This document shows positions 55,121-63,258 of a DNA stretch of 64,000 nucleotides, piece by piece. Under the pieces are notes generated by a model, which worked only from the letters and a program-made list of their open reading frames with translations, searched no databases and was not told where the DNA came from. The stretch spans positions 124,001 through 188,000 of the forward strand of contig NZ_ML660052.1 of the NCBI RefSeq assembly GCF_007004665.1, written 5' to 3'. The stretch comes from Denitrobaculum tricleocarpae (GTDB lineage Bacteria > Pseudomonadota > Alphaproteobacteria > Kiloniellales > Kiloniellaceae). The first letter of the stretch is position 1, and every line of letters starts with the position of its first letter. Position numbers and translations under genes: made by a program.

Positions 55121-55162
55121 TCCCCCGTTTGGGCCCGTAAAGTCATCGAACGATGAGAAAGC

Positions 55163-55204
55163 GATTGAGGCGCCCGGCATTGAAGTGTGCCGGGCGCCTC
55201 AATC
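55163..55204. terminator. Strong bidirectional terminator between the RND and vWA genes
   Basis: GATTGAGGCGCCCGGCA (55163-55179) and TGCCGGGCGCCTCAATC (55188-55204) are a perfect 17-bp inverted repeat with an 8-base loop, placed between convergent genes. There is no long T-run on either side, but the AT-rich stem base could supply weak pairing. Confidence 0.8.
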
Positions 55205-55209
55205 TTCGG

Positions 55210-57348
55210 CTATTGCCGTTGCGGCTCGATCGCCGCAGCTGATTTGGCGAGGCGCACCAGATTGATGAATTCCGCCCGGTAACCGAAGGGATCTTCGCCT
55301 TTGGCGGAGAGCGCCAGAGCGATCACGTCGTCATGGGAGAAATCGCCCGTGTAGCGGCCGCCGCGCAGGATCTGCCCAAAACCGGCAACAGCGGCGGCAA
55401 AGCGCGTGGACTGGGGCGCCTGCGCAATCGAAGAGACTTCCGCGTCCTTGGTGATGGCCGTCGAAATCAGGGTGCTGCTGTCGCTGTCCGGCAATTTGTA
55501 ACGGATCTTCAGGAACCCATATTCGTCGCTCTGGTCGGTTTCCGTCTCCGCGCGGTCGGACTGGTAGCGAAGATCGTCGACCTGTTGCGCGGACGAACCG
55601 GTCGGCGTGACTTCATATAGCGCCGTCACTCTGTGGCCGGCGCCGATATCACCGGCATCAACTTTGTCATTATTGAAGTCTTCCCGGTTCAGCATGCGCG
55701 TTTCATAGCCGATCAGGCGATACTCGCTGACCATGGCCGGGTTGAACTCCAGTTGCAGCTTCACGTCCTTGGCGATGGTAAAGAGCGTGGAACCGGCCTC
55801 TTCAACCAACACCTTGCGGGCCTCACTGAGCGTGTCGATGTAAGCGGCGTTTCCATTGCCGTTCTGGGCCAGGGTCTGCATCAGTTCGTCATTGTAATTG
55901 CCATGACCGAACCCCAGGACCGAGAGGGTGACACCGGTCTTGCGCTTGCGCTCAACAAAGCTCTTCAGCTCATCCGGGTCCGAAATACCCACGTTGAAAT
56001 CGCCATCGGTTGCCAGGATCACCCGGTTGACGCCGCTTTCATCGAGCTGACGCTCGGCAAGCTGATAGGCCTGCCGGATTCCTTCAGCGCCCGCCGTCGA
56101 TCCGCCGGCGCTGAGGCGGTCTAGGGCCGCGAGGATCTTGTTTTTATCAGCCGCCTGCGTTGGTTCCAGAACCGTTCCGGCCGAGCCTGCATAGGCGACA
56201 ATCGCCACGGTATCGTCAGGCTTGAGCGAGGACAGGAGCAGCTTGAAGGAGTTGCGCAGCAGCGGCAGCTTATCGGGCGCGTTCATCGAGCCCGAGGTAT
56301 CGATCAGAAAGACCAGGTTGGCTCTCGGCGCCTCCGTCTTGGGTAACTCGTAACCCTTGATACCGATCCGCAGAAGCTTCCGGTCCAGATTCCAGGGCGA
56401 CGGCATGATCGAGACATTCGCCTTGAAAGGTTCCTCGCGGCTGTCCGACGCCTGGTAATTGTAATCAAAATAGTTGATCAACTCCTCGACACGAACCGCA
56501 TCTTTCTGCGGCAGCACCCCCCGGTTCAAAGCGCCGCGCACGAAGGCGTATGAGGCCGTATCCACATCAACCGAGAAGGTCGAGACCGGGTACTGGGTCA
56601 CCAGCTTCAGCGGATTGGGAACGATGTTAGAGAAGCTGTCGCGACCCTGATCCTGATACTGCGGGATCACGACCTCGTTGCTCTTTCGAATGCCCTGGCT
56701 GGGCGCCTGTTGAGGGGTAAAGACAAAACGCTGCACCCTCTCTTCGATAACGGCCTGTCCAGTTGCGGGGCCGACCGTCGAGGGCGGCGGAGCACCCCTG
56801 GCCAAAGCTTCCTGACTGGCCTTAGGCTTTGATGCGGCAGGCGATGGTGCGGATTGATCAGCCAGTCCCTGGATCTCCGGCTCCGGCTCTGGCGCCAGCT
56901 CCGGTTCTAGCGTCGGCGCGTGCTCTGGCGTGGGCGCGGGCTTGGCTGCCGGTTCGGCGGCGGGCACAGCCGCCACCTTTTCCCTAGCGGCTGGGAAGCG
57001 CGCTTCATCGATTTCGTATTCCGAGGCGGTATCGATCAAGGCATGCTCGATCTGTTCGACATTCACGACGACAAAGGCCAGGACGGCAAGGCTTACGCCG
57101 CCCGCCAGGGTGTATCTCAGATTTAAATGGGCAAAGTTCATCATCGGTTTCCTCTTGAGTGCGGTCAGCAAATTCATGCTTCGCTCTCTAAGACGCGCGC
57201 CGATGCCGGTTCCTTGGCGGACCTCTGAATTATCTTTTTGAAACGCGTCCATGGCCGCGCGCAGGGCTGTCTGCCGCGCGGCGGCGTCGGGCCGGACGGA
57301 CTTCTGGTGCCGGAAGGCACCTCTCATTCTTTCCAGTTCGTCGCTCAT
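55210..57348 (-). CDS. Membrane-anchored von Willebrand factor A protein (YfbK-like)
   Basis: This 712-residue protein has a cytoplasmic N-terminus (1-76), one membrane helix (about 78-96), a Pro/Glu/Ala-rich linker (115-195), and a large periplasmic part. The latter has the vWF_A N-terminal domain (QYPVSTFSVDVDTASYAFVR, EELINYFDYNY), a vWA domain with the metal site DTSGSMN (about residue 348) and ATDGDFNVG, and a C-terminal DUF3520-like region. It is encoded right after an ECF sigma factor, overlapping it by four bases. The N-terminus (DELERMRGAFRHQKSVRPDA) may hold the sigma factor as an anti-sigma would; this is inference. Function of the YfbK group is unknown. Confidence 0.87.
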   Translation of the reverse strand: MSDELERMRGAFRHQKSVRPDAAARQTALRAAMDAFQKDNSEVRQGTGIGARLRERSMNLLTALKRKPMMNFAHLNLRYTLAGGVSLAVLAFVVVNVEQIEHALIDTASEYEIDEARFPAAREKVAAVPAAEPAAKPAPTPEHAPTLEPELAPEPEPEIQGLADQSAPSPAASKPKASQEALARGAPPPSTVGPATGQAVIEERVQRFVFTPQQAPSQGIRKSNEVVIPQYQDQGRDSFSNIVPNPLKLVTQYPVSTFSVDVDTASYAFVRGALNRGVLPQKDAVRVEELINYFDYNYQASDSREEPFKANVSIMPSPWNLDRKLLRIGIKGYELPKTEAPRANLVFLIDTSGSMNAPDKLPLLRNSFKLLLSSLKPDDTVAIVAYAGSAGTVLEPTQAADKNKILAALDRLSAGGSTAGAEGIRQAYQLAERQLDESGVNRVILATDGDFNVGISDPDELKSFVERKRKTGVTLSVLGFGHGNYNDELMQTLAQNGNGNAAYIDTLSEARKVLVEEAGSTLFTIAKDVKLQLEFNPAMVSEYRLIGYETRMLNREDFNNDKVDAGDIGAGHRVTALYEVTPTGSSAQQVDDLRYQSDRAETETDQSDEYGFLKIRYKLPDSDSSTLISTAITKDAEVSSIAQAPQSTRFAAAVAGFGQILRGGRYTGDFSHDDVIALALSAKGEDPFGYRAEFINLVRLAKSAAAIEPQRQ

Positions 57349-57884
57349 GCTTCCGCTTTCACCATGGCTTTGAGTTCTTTGCGCAACTCATGCATGCGCC
57401 AGGACACTGTCGACTCCTTGATTTCCAAAATATCCGCCGCCTCTGCATGGGTGAGGCCTTCCGCCAGAACCAGCACCGCGGTCTCCCGCAAATCCTGCCC
57501 GACCCGCTGCAAGGCATCGTAAAGCCAGTTCAACTCCCGGGCGGCGTCCGCTTCCGCGCCGCGCATCAGCTCTGACACCTCGCCGTAGGCCGCATGCAGG
57601 CGGCTGGTGGCGCCTTGCCGCCGGCGCAGATCCTGCGCCGCATTGACGACGATCCGATAGAGCCAGGTGGTAAAGCGGGCCTCGCCCTTGAAGGACCGGA
57701 GCTTGACGGCCAGAGACGTGCAGACAGCCTGCGCGATATCCTCGGCGTCCTCGCGCACGCCGGTGAAGCGGTAGGCAATGCGGTAAATGCCGTCGTAATG
57801 CCGCTCCAGCAGCACCTGAAAGGCCGCCGAATCGCCATTGCCCGCCTGCAATGCCAGCTCGCTATCGCTCGTGTTCATCCGCAT
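57345..57884 (-). CDS. ECF-type RNA polymerase sigma factor
   Basis: This 179-residue protein has sigma region 2 (AAFQVLLERHYDGIYRIAYR, FTGVREDAEDIAQAVC, LRSFKGEARFTTWLYRIVVN) and region 4 (ETAVLVLAEGLTHAEAADIL, EIKESTVSWRMHELRKELKA). It directs RNA polymerase to a stress regulon. The start may be ATG 57884 or the ATG two codons later. It overlaps the vWA gene by four bases, and there is no separate anti-sigma gene, so the vWA protein is the likely partner. Three CCGGAA repeats lie about 80-120 bases upstream. Confidence 0.9.
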   Translation of the reverse strand: MRMNTSDSELALQAGNGDSAAFQVLLERHYDGIYRIAYRFTGVREDAEDIAQAVCTSLAVKLRSFKGEARFTTWLYRIVVNAAQDLRRRQGATSRLHAAYGEVSELMRGAEADAARELNWLYDALQRVGQDLRETAVLVLAEGLTHAEAADILEIKESTVSWRMHELRKELKAMVKAEA

Positions 57885-57964
57885 ATTCAGTTATTGGACG
57901 CAGGAGAACGGCAAATCCTTGGCGGAATCATGAAAAAAATGAGTCGCCGGACAACCGTCGTGCT

Positions 57965-58006
57965 CCGGAACCCAGAAAAATTCCGGAAATCCGCCAAAAA
58001 CCGGAA
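57965..58006. promoter_or_regulatory. Three CCGGAA repeats at exact 18-base steps
   Basis: CCGGAA occurs at 57965-57970, 57983-57988 and 58001-58006, each 18 bases from the next, in the 305-base gap 57885-58189 upstream of the ECF sigma gene. The middle copy is part of the palindrome TTCCGGAA. The first two spacers both end in A-rich sequence. This could be an operator for the sigma gene. No gene is seen in the gap. Confidence 0.4.
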
Positions 58007-58189
58007 AAGACCACGCCGCATAAATTTCAGTGAAACGCGGCACGAACGCCACAATACCCGCACAAGAGCCCTGGCATGAAGCATTGTGGCCAGGAACAGC
58101 TGTCACCCGGATCGCCGCTGGAGAGTGGCTCCGGGAGAGAAGAGTTCACGAAGCAGACGGCACATCCGTTATGCCGTAAGCGGAATGGC

Positions 58190-59128
58190 TTAAAGGATCG
58201 CAGCGGTCGAAACGCCATCCGACAGGGCACTTCGGTAAACAAGTTCCGCGGCAACGAGATCCTCCATCGCAATCCCCATAGCCTTGTAAACCGTGATTTC
58301 ATCCTCTGCGGTTCGCAACGATGCCCGACCAATCAGGGCATCGCCAAGTCTTATGGCTGATCCGCGATCGATGTCCTGCAGCTCACCGCACCCGACCGGC
58401 GGCGGCTCGAAGGACGCGTCGTCCTCAACGTAGAGCGTATGATCGCGGGCAAGCGCGACGGGCAGCTCTCCCAGAGGCGGCGCATAGCCGACGGAGGTCA
58501 CATGGGTGCCCGGCTGAACCCATTCCGGCTCGATAATGGGCTGGTAAGCGTGACTTGCCAGGCAGACGACGTCCGACCGGCGCACGGCTGCTTCGAGATC
58601 TTCAACGGCCTTCACACCCGGAATAAGGCGCGCCAGGACCTGGGCATCCCCGAACCGCAAAGACGAGATCATGATTTCGTCAAAGTCACGCACCAGAGGC
58701 AAGAGGCTCAAGTGCTCCCGTCCCTGGACTCCCGCACCGACGACGGTCACCACTTTCGAGTCCCTTCGAGAGAGTTCGCGGACCGAGAGGGCCGCGGCAG
58801 CAGCCGTCCGAATGCCGGTAATGTAGGTTCCATCCATGACGCAAAGCGGCTGACCCGTAATAGGATCGAAGAGGTTTATCATTGCCAGGTGATTGGGGAG
58901 ATTCCGCTGCAGGTTCTCCTCGAAGACGCAGACCGTCTTGACCATCATGGACGAACCTTCGCGCCAGGCCGACATTGCAAGGAGAAAACCCTTGCCGGGA
59001 ACCCTGATCTCAGGTCGCCCCGGCGCCTGAATTTCGCCACGCGCCACCGCACGAAAGCCATCGGCAAGGCCATCCAGCAGGGCCTCATGATCCAGTCTTT
59101 GCATCACGTCCGTTTCGCTAAGCGTCAT
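58190..59128 (-). CDS. Ornithine cyclodeaminase/mu-crystallin family protein
   Basis: This enzyme of about 312 residues has the NAD-binding motif VVTVVGAGVQGREHL (GAGVQG, residues 131-136), the conserved TGIRTAAAAALSVRELS and the catalytic-type Lys in SSMMVKTVCVFEEN (K64). Members include ornithine cyclodeaminase, alanine dehydrogenase and ketimine reductases; the actual substrate here is unknown. I start at MTLSETDV (ATG 59128), which fits the family; ATG at 59179 or 59191 in the same frame is possible. It diverges from a LysR regulator gene that probably controls it. Confidence 0.85.
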   Translation of the reverse strand: MTLSETDVMQRLDHEALLDGLADGFRAVARGEIQAPGRPEIRVPGKGFLLAMSAWREGSSMMVKTVCVFEENLQRNLPNHLAMINLFDPITGQPLCVMDGTYITGIRTAAAAALSVRELSRRDSKVVTVVGAGVQGREHLSLLPLVRDFDEIMISSLRFGDAQVLARLIPGVKAVEDLEAAVRRSDVVCLASHAYQPIIEPEWVQPGTHVTSVGYAPPLGELPVALARDHTLYVEDDASFEPPPVGCGELQDIDRGSAIRLGDALIGRASLRTAEDEITVYKAMGIAMEDLVAAELVYRSALSDGVSTAAIL

Positions 59129-59206
59129 AACTTTTATGTCGCCTTTGACAATTTCGGCCGCGCTTCGCAGATGAGACATAGAGTGGGGCATTGGAATAAC
59201 TCTCGA

Positions 59207-59225
59207 ATTTGGCTGTAAGTTAAAT
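59207..59225. promoter_or_regulatory. LysR-type T-N11-A box
   Basis: ATTT (59207-59210) and AAAT (59222-59225) are inverted arms 11 bases apart, the classic LysR-family layout. The site lies between the divergent cyclodeaminase-like and LysR-family genes. Short arms in AT-rich DNA make chance likely. Confidence 0.35.
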
Positions 59226-59313
59226 ACTTGACTCTTCCGTGCCTCATAAAGACGCGTGGCGCTGCGACAAGCAAACAACTATACTTCGCAAGCTCATAAT
59301 CTCAGGTAATGTT

Positions 59314-60201
59314 GTGCCGAAACGCCATCTCCCCCCTTTTGCGGCTTTACGCGCGTTCGAAGCTGTCGCGCGAACCCTCAGCTTTACGGGCGCGGCGCAG
59401 GAGCTCGGCGTAACGCAGGCCGCGATCAGCCGCCAGATGAGAGCGCTGGAGCAGGAACTGGGTGTCCGTCTTGTCGAACGTCACCCCACCCATAACAGCT
59501 TATCGCCGGCCGGAAGTAGGCTCTCGGTCGCCCTTCGCGAAGGCATGGATATCATGGAGGCGGGCGTCCGGGACGTTTCTTCGCAACCGGGGCAAAAAAT
59601 TCTGACGGTCAGCGTAGCGCCGTTCTTCTCAGCCTCCTGGCTCACGCCGCGGATCATGGGCTTCATCGAGGCAAACCCTGGGATCGACCTGCGGCTTCAC
59701 CACTCCTACGAACCGCCGGATTACCGCCGCGACCAGATTGATCTCGGCATCAACTGGGGCCACGGCCAATGGCCCGGCGTCGAGGCTGAAAAAATCCTGG
59801 ATGGGTCGTTGACGCCAGTCTGCGCACCGGAATTTTTCGGCAACAGAAAACAAACGCTGAAACCAGGCGATCTTATCAAGCAACCTTTGTTCTATGAGTT
59901 CCGCAGAGAGGATTGGGCCGACTGGTTCGCAGCGTCGGGGACCACTCTCTCCGGGCTTCCGGCGGCGACAAAAATTGACGACTCCAACGCCTTGCGAAGG
60001 ATCGCAATGGAGGGGCACGGCATTGCGCTCTTCTTCCGCACCCTGGTTGAGGAAGACCTCGCGGTCGGACGAATGCTGCTGCCCTTCGACGTGACCGTCG
60101 ACACGGGGAATCACTACTTTCTGAACTATCCCTCCGACCGGGAACTGTCCGCCGGCGCCAGGCGCTTTCGGCGGTGGCTTCAGACGCAGATCAGCGGCTA
60201 A
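59314..60201 (+). CDS. LysR family transcriptional regulator (GcvA-like)
   Basis: This 295-residue regulator has an N-terminal helix-turn-helix (FAALRAFEAVARTLSFTGAA, QELGVTQAAISRQMRALEQE) of the GcvA type and a periplasmic-binding-like effector domain (VSVAPFFSASWLTPRIMGFI, IDLGINWGHGQWPG). The GTG at 59314 matches the usual family start (PKRHLPPFAALRAF); the frame extends to 59239 without similarity. It diverges from the cyclodeaminase-like gene and is likely to regulate it in response to an amino acid. Confidence 0.87.
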   Translation: MPKRHLPPFAALRAFEAVARTLSFTGAAQELGVTQAAISRQMRALEQELGVRLVERHPTHNSLSPAGSRLSVALREGMDIMEAGVRDVSSQPGQKILTVSVAPFFSASWLTPRIMGFIEANPGIDLRLHHSYEPPDYRRDQIDLGINWGHGQWPGVEAEKILDGSLTPVCAPEFFGNRKQTLKPGDLIKQPLFYEFRREDWADWFAASGTTLSGLPAATKIDDSNALRRIAMEGHGIALFFRTLVEEDLAVGRMLLPFDVTVDTGNHYFLNYPSDRELSAGARRFRRWLQTQISG

Positions 60202-60212
60202 GATCCACCGCA

Positions 60213-60599
60213 TTATATCGAAACGAGATTTACCAGCCAGATCATTCCCAGCACCACTGCAAGCGACAGAACCCAGGTTCCGATCACAATGAGCCACCGC
60301 CGATTAACACGCCGGCGTTTCGCAAATTTATCTGCGAATTGCGCAAGAGCCGCGAACAACCATTGGATAACCAGAAAACTTAGGAGCCGAGAATGGCCGG
60401 CATCATAAACGCCATCTGCGAGCAATGACGGCGGCGTCAGATGAGCCCAGCTAAAACAGGCGATCGCAACGCCAATGGTCGCCCAGACGATGAGAAAATA
60501 TCGGTTGGTGGTAAAGGCGAGTGGCAGAAAATACACCACCGCGACAGTCAGAACAAAAATGACGAGAAGAAGCCACAAGAGGCTCGGGGTAGGCGCCAT
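60213..60599 (-). CDS. Small four-helix membrane protein, unknown
   Basis: This 128-residue protein has about four hydrophobic segments (LLWLLLVIFVLTVAVVYFLP, YFLIVWATIGVAIACFSWAH, LLSFLVIQWLFAALAQFA, LIVIGTWVLSLAVVLGMIWL) and a basic loop FAKRRRVNRRW. I do not recognise the family. It is convergent with the LysR gene and separated by 182 bases from the DUF1523 gene on the same strand. Confidence 0.65.
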   Translation of the reverse strand: MAPTPSLLWLLLVIFVLTVAVVYFLPLAFTTNRYFLIVWATIGVAIACFSWAHLTPPSLLADGVYDAGHSRLLSFLVIQWLFAALAQFADKFAKRRRVNRRWLIVIGTWVLSLAVVLGMIWLVNLVSI

Positions 60600-60781
60600 C
60601 TGGTTTAATCTCTAATAGACCCGCGCGTGAACGACACGCAATTCCTCCAGCGGCGAAATTGCCGTCGGAGCGCCGCGTTAAAAAGCAGCTGTCACGTTAG
60701 TCGGTCCTATCCGGAGAATCGTTCAATCTTTTGGAGCCGTGATGGGAACCCGGGAGAAAACCGCTCGAGAAGAAACGTTTT

Positions 60782-61474
60782 TTAGCGCCGCGGATAACGT
60801 TTCTTCTCCTTCGAACGCCAAGTATCCAGCCAGCGTTGCCAGCGTCCGTAGAGCCCCGAGGCCTGCTGCTTGATTTCTTCGGCACCGCTCTCGGCGGCTT
60901 CCCGGTAAGCCGCGGTATCTTCCTCGAATTGGTCAACAATCGGATCGACGTGGCGCTCGCGCAAGCGCATCAGGAACGCCAGAACAATCCATATCAGTGC
61001 GCCCAGACTGATCAGGAACACGATGTTGAACCAGGGAATCGGCGTGTAGCCGGGCCCGTCGACCTGTTCGATATCCACCGCATTGGGGAACATGGAGAAG
61101 ATCTGAATCCGCCAGCCATAGTGGGTGACCACGACCCATTTGGGATTTTCCGCCGTCGAGGTCAGGTTCTGCGCCTTGGCCTGGACATTGCCGCTATCGA
61201 ACTTGAAATACCAGGGAAAGCCCCAGTCGGTTTCTTCGTTGCGGTAAACCCGGGGCTTGCCGTTTTCCCAGACCGCGTTGACAAAGCGTACGTCACGGGT
61301 GTTGCGCTGGGTGTTGCCGTCGCCCTCTTCCACGAAGTCACGGCTGACCACGTCCATGCGTTTTACATCTGTGCCGACGATGCGGACCACGTCCTTCGAA
61401 GGCAGATAGAAGTTCAGAAACAGCGTCACCAGCAGAACCAGCAGGGCCAGCAGTCCGTATTTTACTAGGCGCAT
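60782..61474 (-). CDS. DUF1523 family membrane protein
   Basis: This 230-residue protein starts with a membrane helix (YGLLALLVLLVTLFLNFYLP) followed by DVVRIVGTDVKRMD, the usual opening of DUF1523 proteins. A soluble middle part has WGFPWYFKFDSGNVQAKAQN and WVVVTHYGWRIQIFSMFPNA. A second helix (FNIVFLISLGALIWIVLAFL) precedes a charged cytoplasmic tail. The function is unknown. It is the last gene of a four-gene minus-strand operon, 14 bases after the small two-helix protein. Confidence 0.83.
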   Translation of the reverse strand: MRLVKYGLLALLVLLVTLFLNFYLPSKDVVRIVGTDVKRMDVVSRDFVEEGDGNTQRNTRDVRFVNAVWENGKPRVYRNEETDWGFPWYFKFDSGNVQAKAQNLTSTAENPKWVVVTHYGWRIQIFSMFPNAVDIEQVDGPGYTPIPWFNIVFLISLGALIWIVLAFLMRLRERHVDPIVDQFEEDTAAYREAAESGAEEIKQQASGLYGRWQRWLDTWRSKEKKRYPRR

Positions 61475-61488
61475 GGTCTCGGTCCCTT

Positions 61489-61758
61489 TCAGGTAAAGTC
61501 CGCGATGTAGATCAGCAGGACGACAATCCCGATGGGCAGGAGGTACACGCCCAACAGGAGCTTCTTGGTCAGGGAACTCTCATATTTTGCCATGCCGCGC
61601 GCAACGTAGCCCTCCCGGTCGTTCGCACGGACCTGACCGCTGTCAAAGCGGTCACGCAGCTCGCGCTCCCTGTTCCAGCGGAAGTACTTTGTCAGCACTA
61701 CGTAGATCACCGTCAGTATGGCAAAAAGAACCACCAGCCTGATCACCAAAGCCAGCAT
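61489..61758 (-). CDS. Small two-helix membrane protein, unknown
   Basis: This 89-residue protein has two membrane helices (LALVIRLVVLFAILTVIYVV and LLLGVYLLPIGIVVLLIYIA) joined by a charged loop (YFRWNRERELRDRFDSGQVR). The start ATG at 61758 overlaps the stop of the upstream unknown gene (TGATG-type junction). I know no function. Its constant place between the 498-residue protein and DUF1523 in an overlapping operon suggests that it works with them at the membrane. Confidence 0.72.
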   Translation of the reverse strand: MLALVIRLVVLFAILTVIYVVLTKYFRWNRERELRDRFDSGQVRANDREGYVARGMAKYESSLTKKLLLGVYLLPIGIVVLLIYIADFT

Positions 61759-63254
61759 CAATGTCTCCCTCGAGTCCGTGGCCCCCATGGACCAGCGTTT
61801 ACGTTTGGGCGTGGTCGGGGCTTCGATCCGGACTGCGGCCGTGGGTTCGGCATGGGAATGGCCACCGGCTTGTCGGGCGACTCAGGCAAGGCACCCGACG
61901 ATGGAACCGAGCCGCCCTCGCGCTCAATTGCGATTTCCAGATCTTCAAGACGAGTCTCGTCCGATTGCTCGACCGCATCCATGCCAGGCTCGGGCCCGAA
62001 GAGCGCGTCGCGCACGCCACGCTTGTCGATCGCGTATTCCTTGACCAGGAACTCCGTGACATAAGTACGCTTGGCATCGCCCCATTCCCGGTAGTGGAGA
62101 TAAAAGCGGTCCTTGTTGCAGATAAAGAGCTGACGCACGTCCAACGGCGTGACATGGGCCAGCAGATGGTTCACCAGATCCCGGTCGGCATGCGACGCCG
62201 AGCGCAGGTGATAAAAATATGAGGGTTCTTCCGGCTTCAGGGGCGGGCGGGCACTGCCCTGATCGATCGCACGCAGGGTCGCCGCGATCTGATGGAATTC
62301 TTCCGGCAGCGCATCCAGATGACGATGAACGGCGGAGCGCAGATCGTCGCGTGTCAGCTTCTCGAGGTCACCGGTCTCACCACTCGACGCAAGGTGATCG
62401 ACCAGGATAAAATCAAGCCGTTGGCGCAGCAGCCCACGCTCGTCCAGACCCCGCGCATCAAACACCGTCTCGACCAGCCTGTTGGCGCGCAGGAAGTCTG
62501 CAACCGCACCTGCATCCTGGATTGAAATCGCCGTCATATCCGCCGTCGCCGGATCGAAACCGGGATCGCAATAAACCAAAGCCGGCTGCCGCACATCCCG
62601 GAAGACATAAAGTCCGCCCAGATGGGAAGTAAAGAAATTGCCTTTCCGGTAAGTGACTTCGGTCGGGCTCAGCGGGTGGCGCGAGACATCCCCAACCCGC
62701 TCCGCCAGAGACACCATCTCATCCAGCGTATCCTCGTCCCACCAGGCATTGTCGCTCTCCAGAAACCTGCTGATCCCCAGGAGCAGGTCTTCCGCGTCGG
62801 ACACCAGTCCGCGCGGTGTGTTGGCCTCGACCCGGATCGTACGGATCGCCAGAAGATCATCGACGCTCTCGATCCGGTAGACCGAGTTCACCAGTTCGCC
62901 CATGACCGCGTCGCGGGCCGTCAGCGCAAAAAGCACATCGCGGTTGTCCTCGATGAACTGCTTCAGGATTGCACGGCTGGTGGAAAACTTCGCGCCCATC
63001 AGCGGGCAAGCGGCTTGCGCGAGGGTCAGCAGAATGAACTGCCGGTTACAGCCGTTCGGATTGATGTAGTTTTCGTCTCGAAGTTCCTCTCCGATCTCCG
63101 GCGAGAAACCGGAGAGATCGATGTGAAAGGATTCCAGCGCCGTGCGGCGCCCGGTCAGCTTTTCCAGCGCCGCATTGTAACGCGCGACCTGGGTCGGCGA
63201 AGAGACCTCCACCAGGTTGCCGTACATTAGTCCGCGCTCGATCAGCCTGCGCAT
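61758..63254 (-). CDS. Uncharacterised 498-residue protein of an AAA+ ATPase operon (possibly DUF6638)
   Basis: I think this belongs to DUF6638, from memory, but cannot confirm it. The sequence begins MRRLIERGLMYGNLVEVSSP, with an excellent ribosome binding site (AAGGAGGG). Other marked parts are GCNRQFILLTLAQAACPLMG, HPLSPTEVTYRKGNFFTSHL, PALVYCDPGFDPATADMTAI and YHLRSASHADRDLVNHLLAH. The last 60 residues are Pro/Ser/Arg-rich (PNPRPQSGSKPRPRPNVNAG) and probably disordered. No membrane helix is seen. It starts 4 bases after the AAA+ ATPase gene and overlaps the next gene by one base, so it probably partners the ATPase. Function unknown. Confidence 0.72.
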   Translation of the reverse strand: MRRLIERGLMYGNLVEVSSPTQVARYNAALEKLTGRRTALESFHIDLSGFSPEIGEELRDENYINPNGCNRQFILLTLAQAACPLMGAKFSTSRAILKQFIEDNRDVLFALTARDAVMGELVNSVYRIESVDDLLAIRTIRVEANTPRGLVSDAEDLLLGISRFLESDNAWWDEDTLDEMVSLAERVGDVSRHPLSPTEVTYRKGNFFTSHLGGLYVFRDVRQPALVYCDPGFDPATADMTAISIQDAGAVADFLRANRLVETVFDARGLDERGLLRQRLDFILVDHLASSGETGDLEKLTRDDLRSAVHRHLDALPEEFHQIAATLRAIDQGSARPPLKPEEPSYFYHLRSASHADRDLVNHLLAHVTPLDVRQLFICNKDRFYLHYREWGDAKRTYVTEFLVKEYAIDKRGVRDALFGPEPGMDAVEQSDETRLEDLEIAIEREGGSVPSSGALPESPDKPVAIPMPNPRPQSGSKPRPRPNVNAGPWGPRTRGRH

Positions 63255-63258
63255 GACG

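Noticed and set aside
57878-57889. ATCCGCATATTC, similar to the TTCCGCATAT operator
   Set aside because: One core base differs, there is no inverted partner, and it covers the start codons of the sigma gene; chance is the simpler reading.
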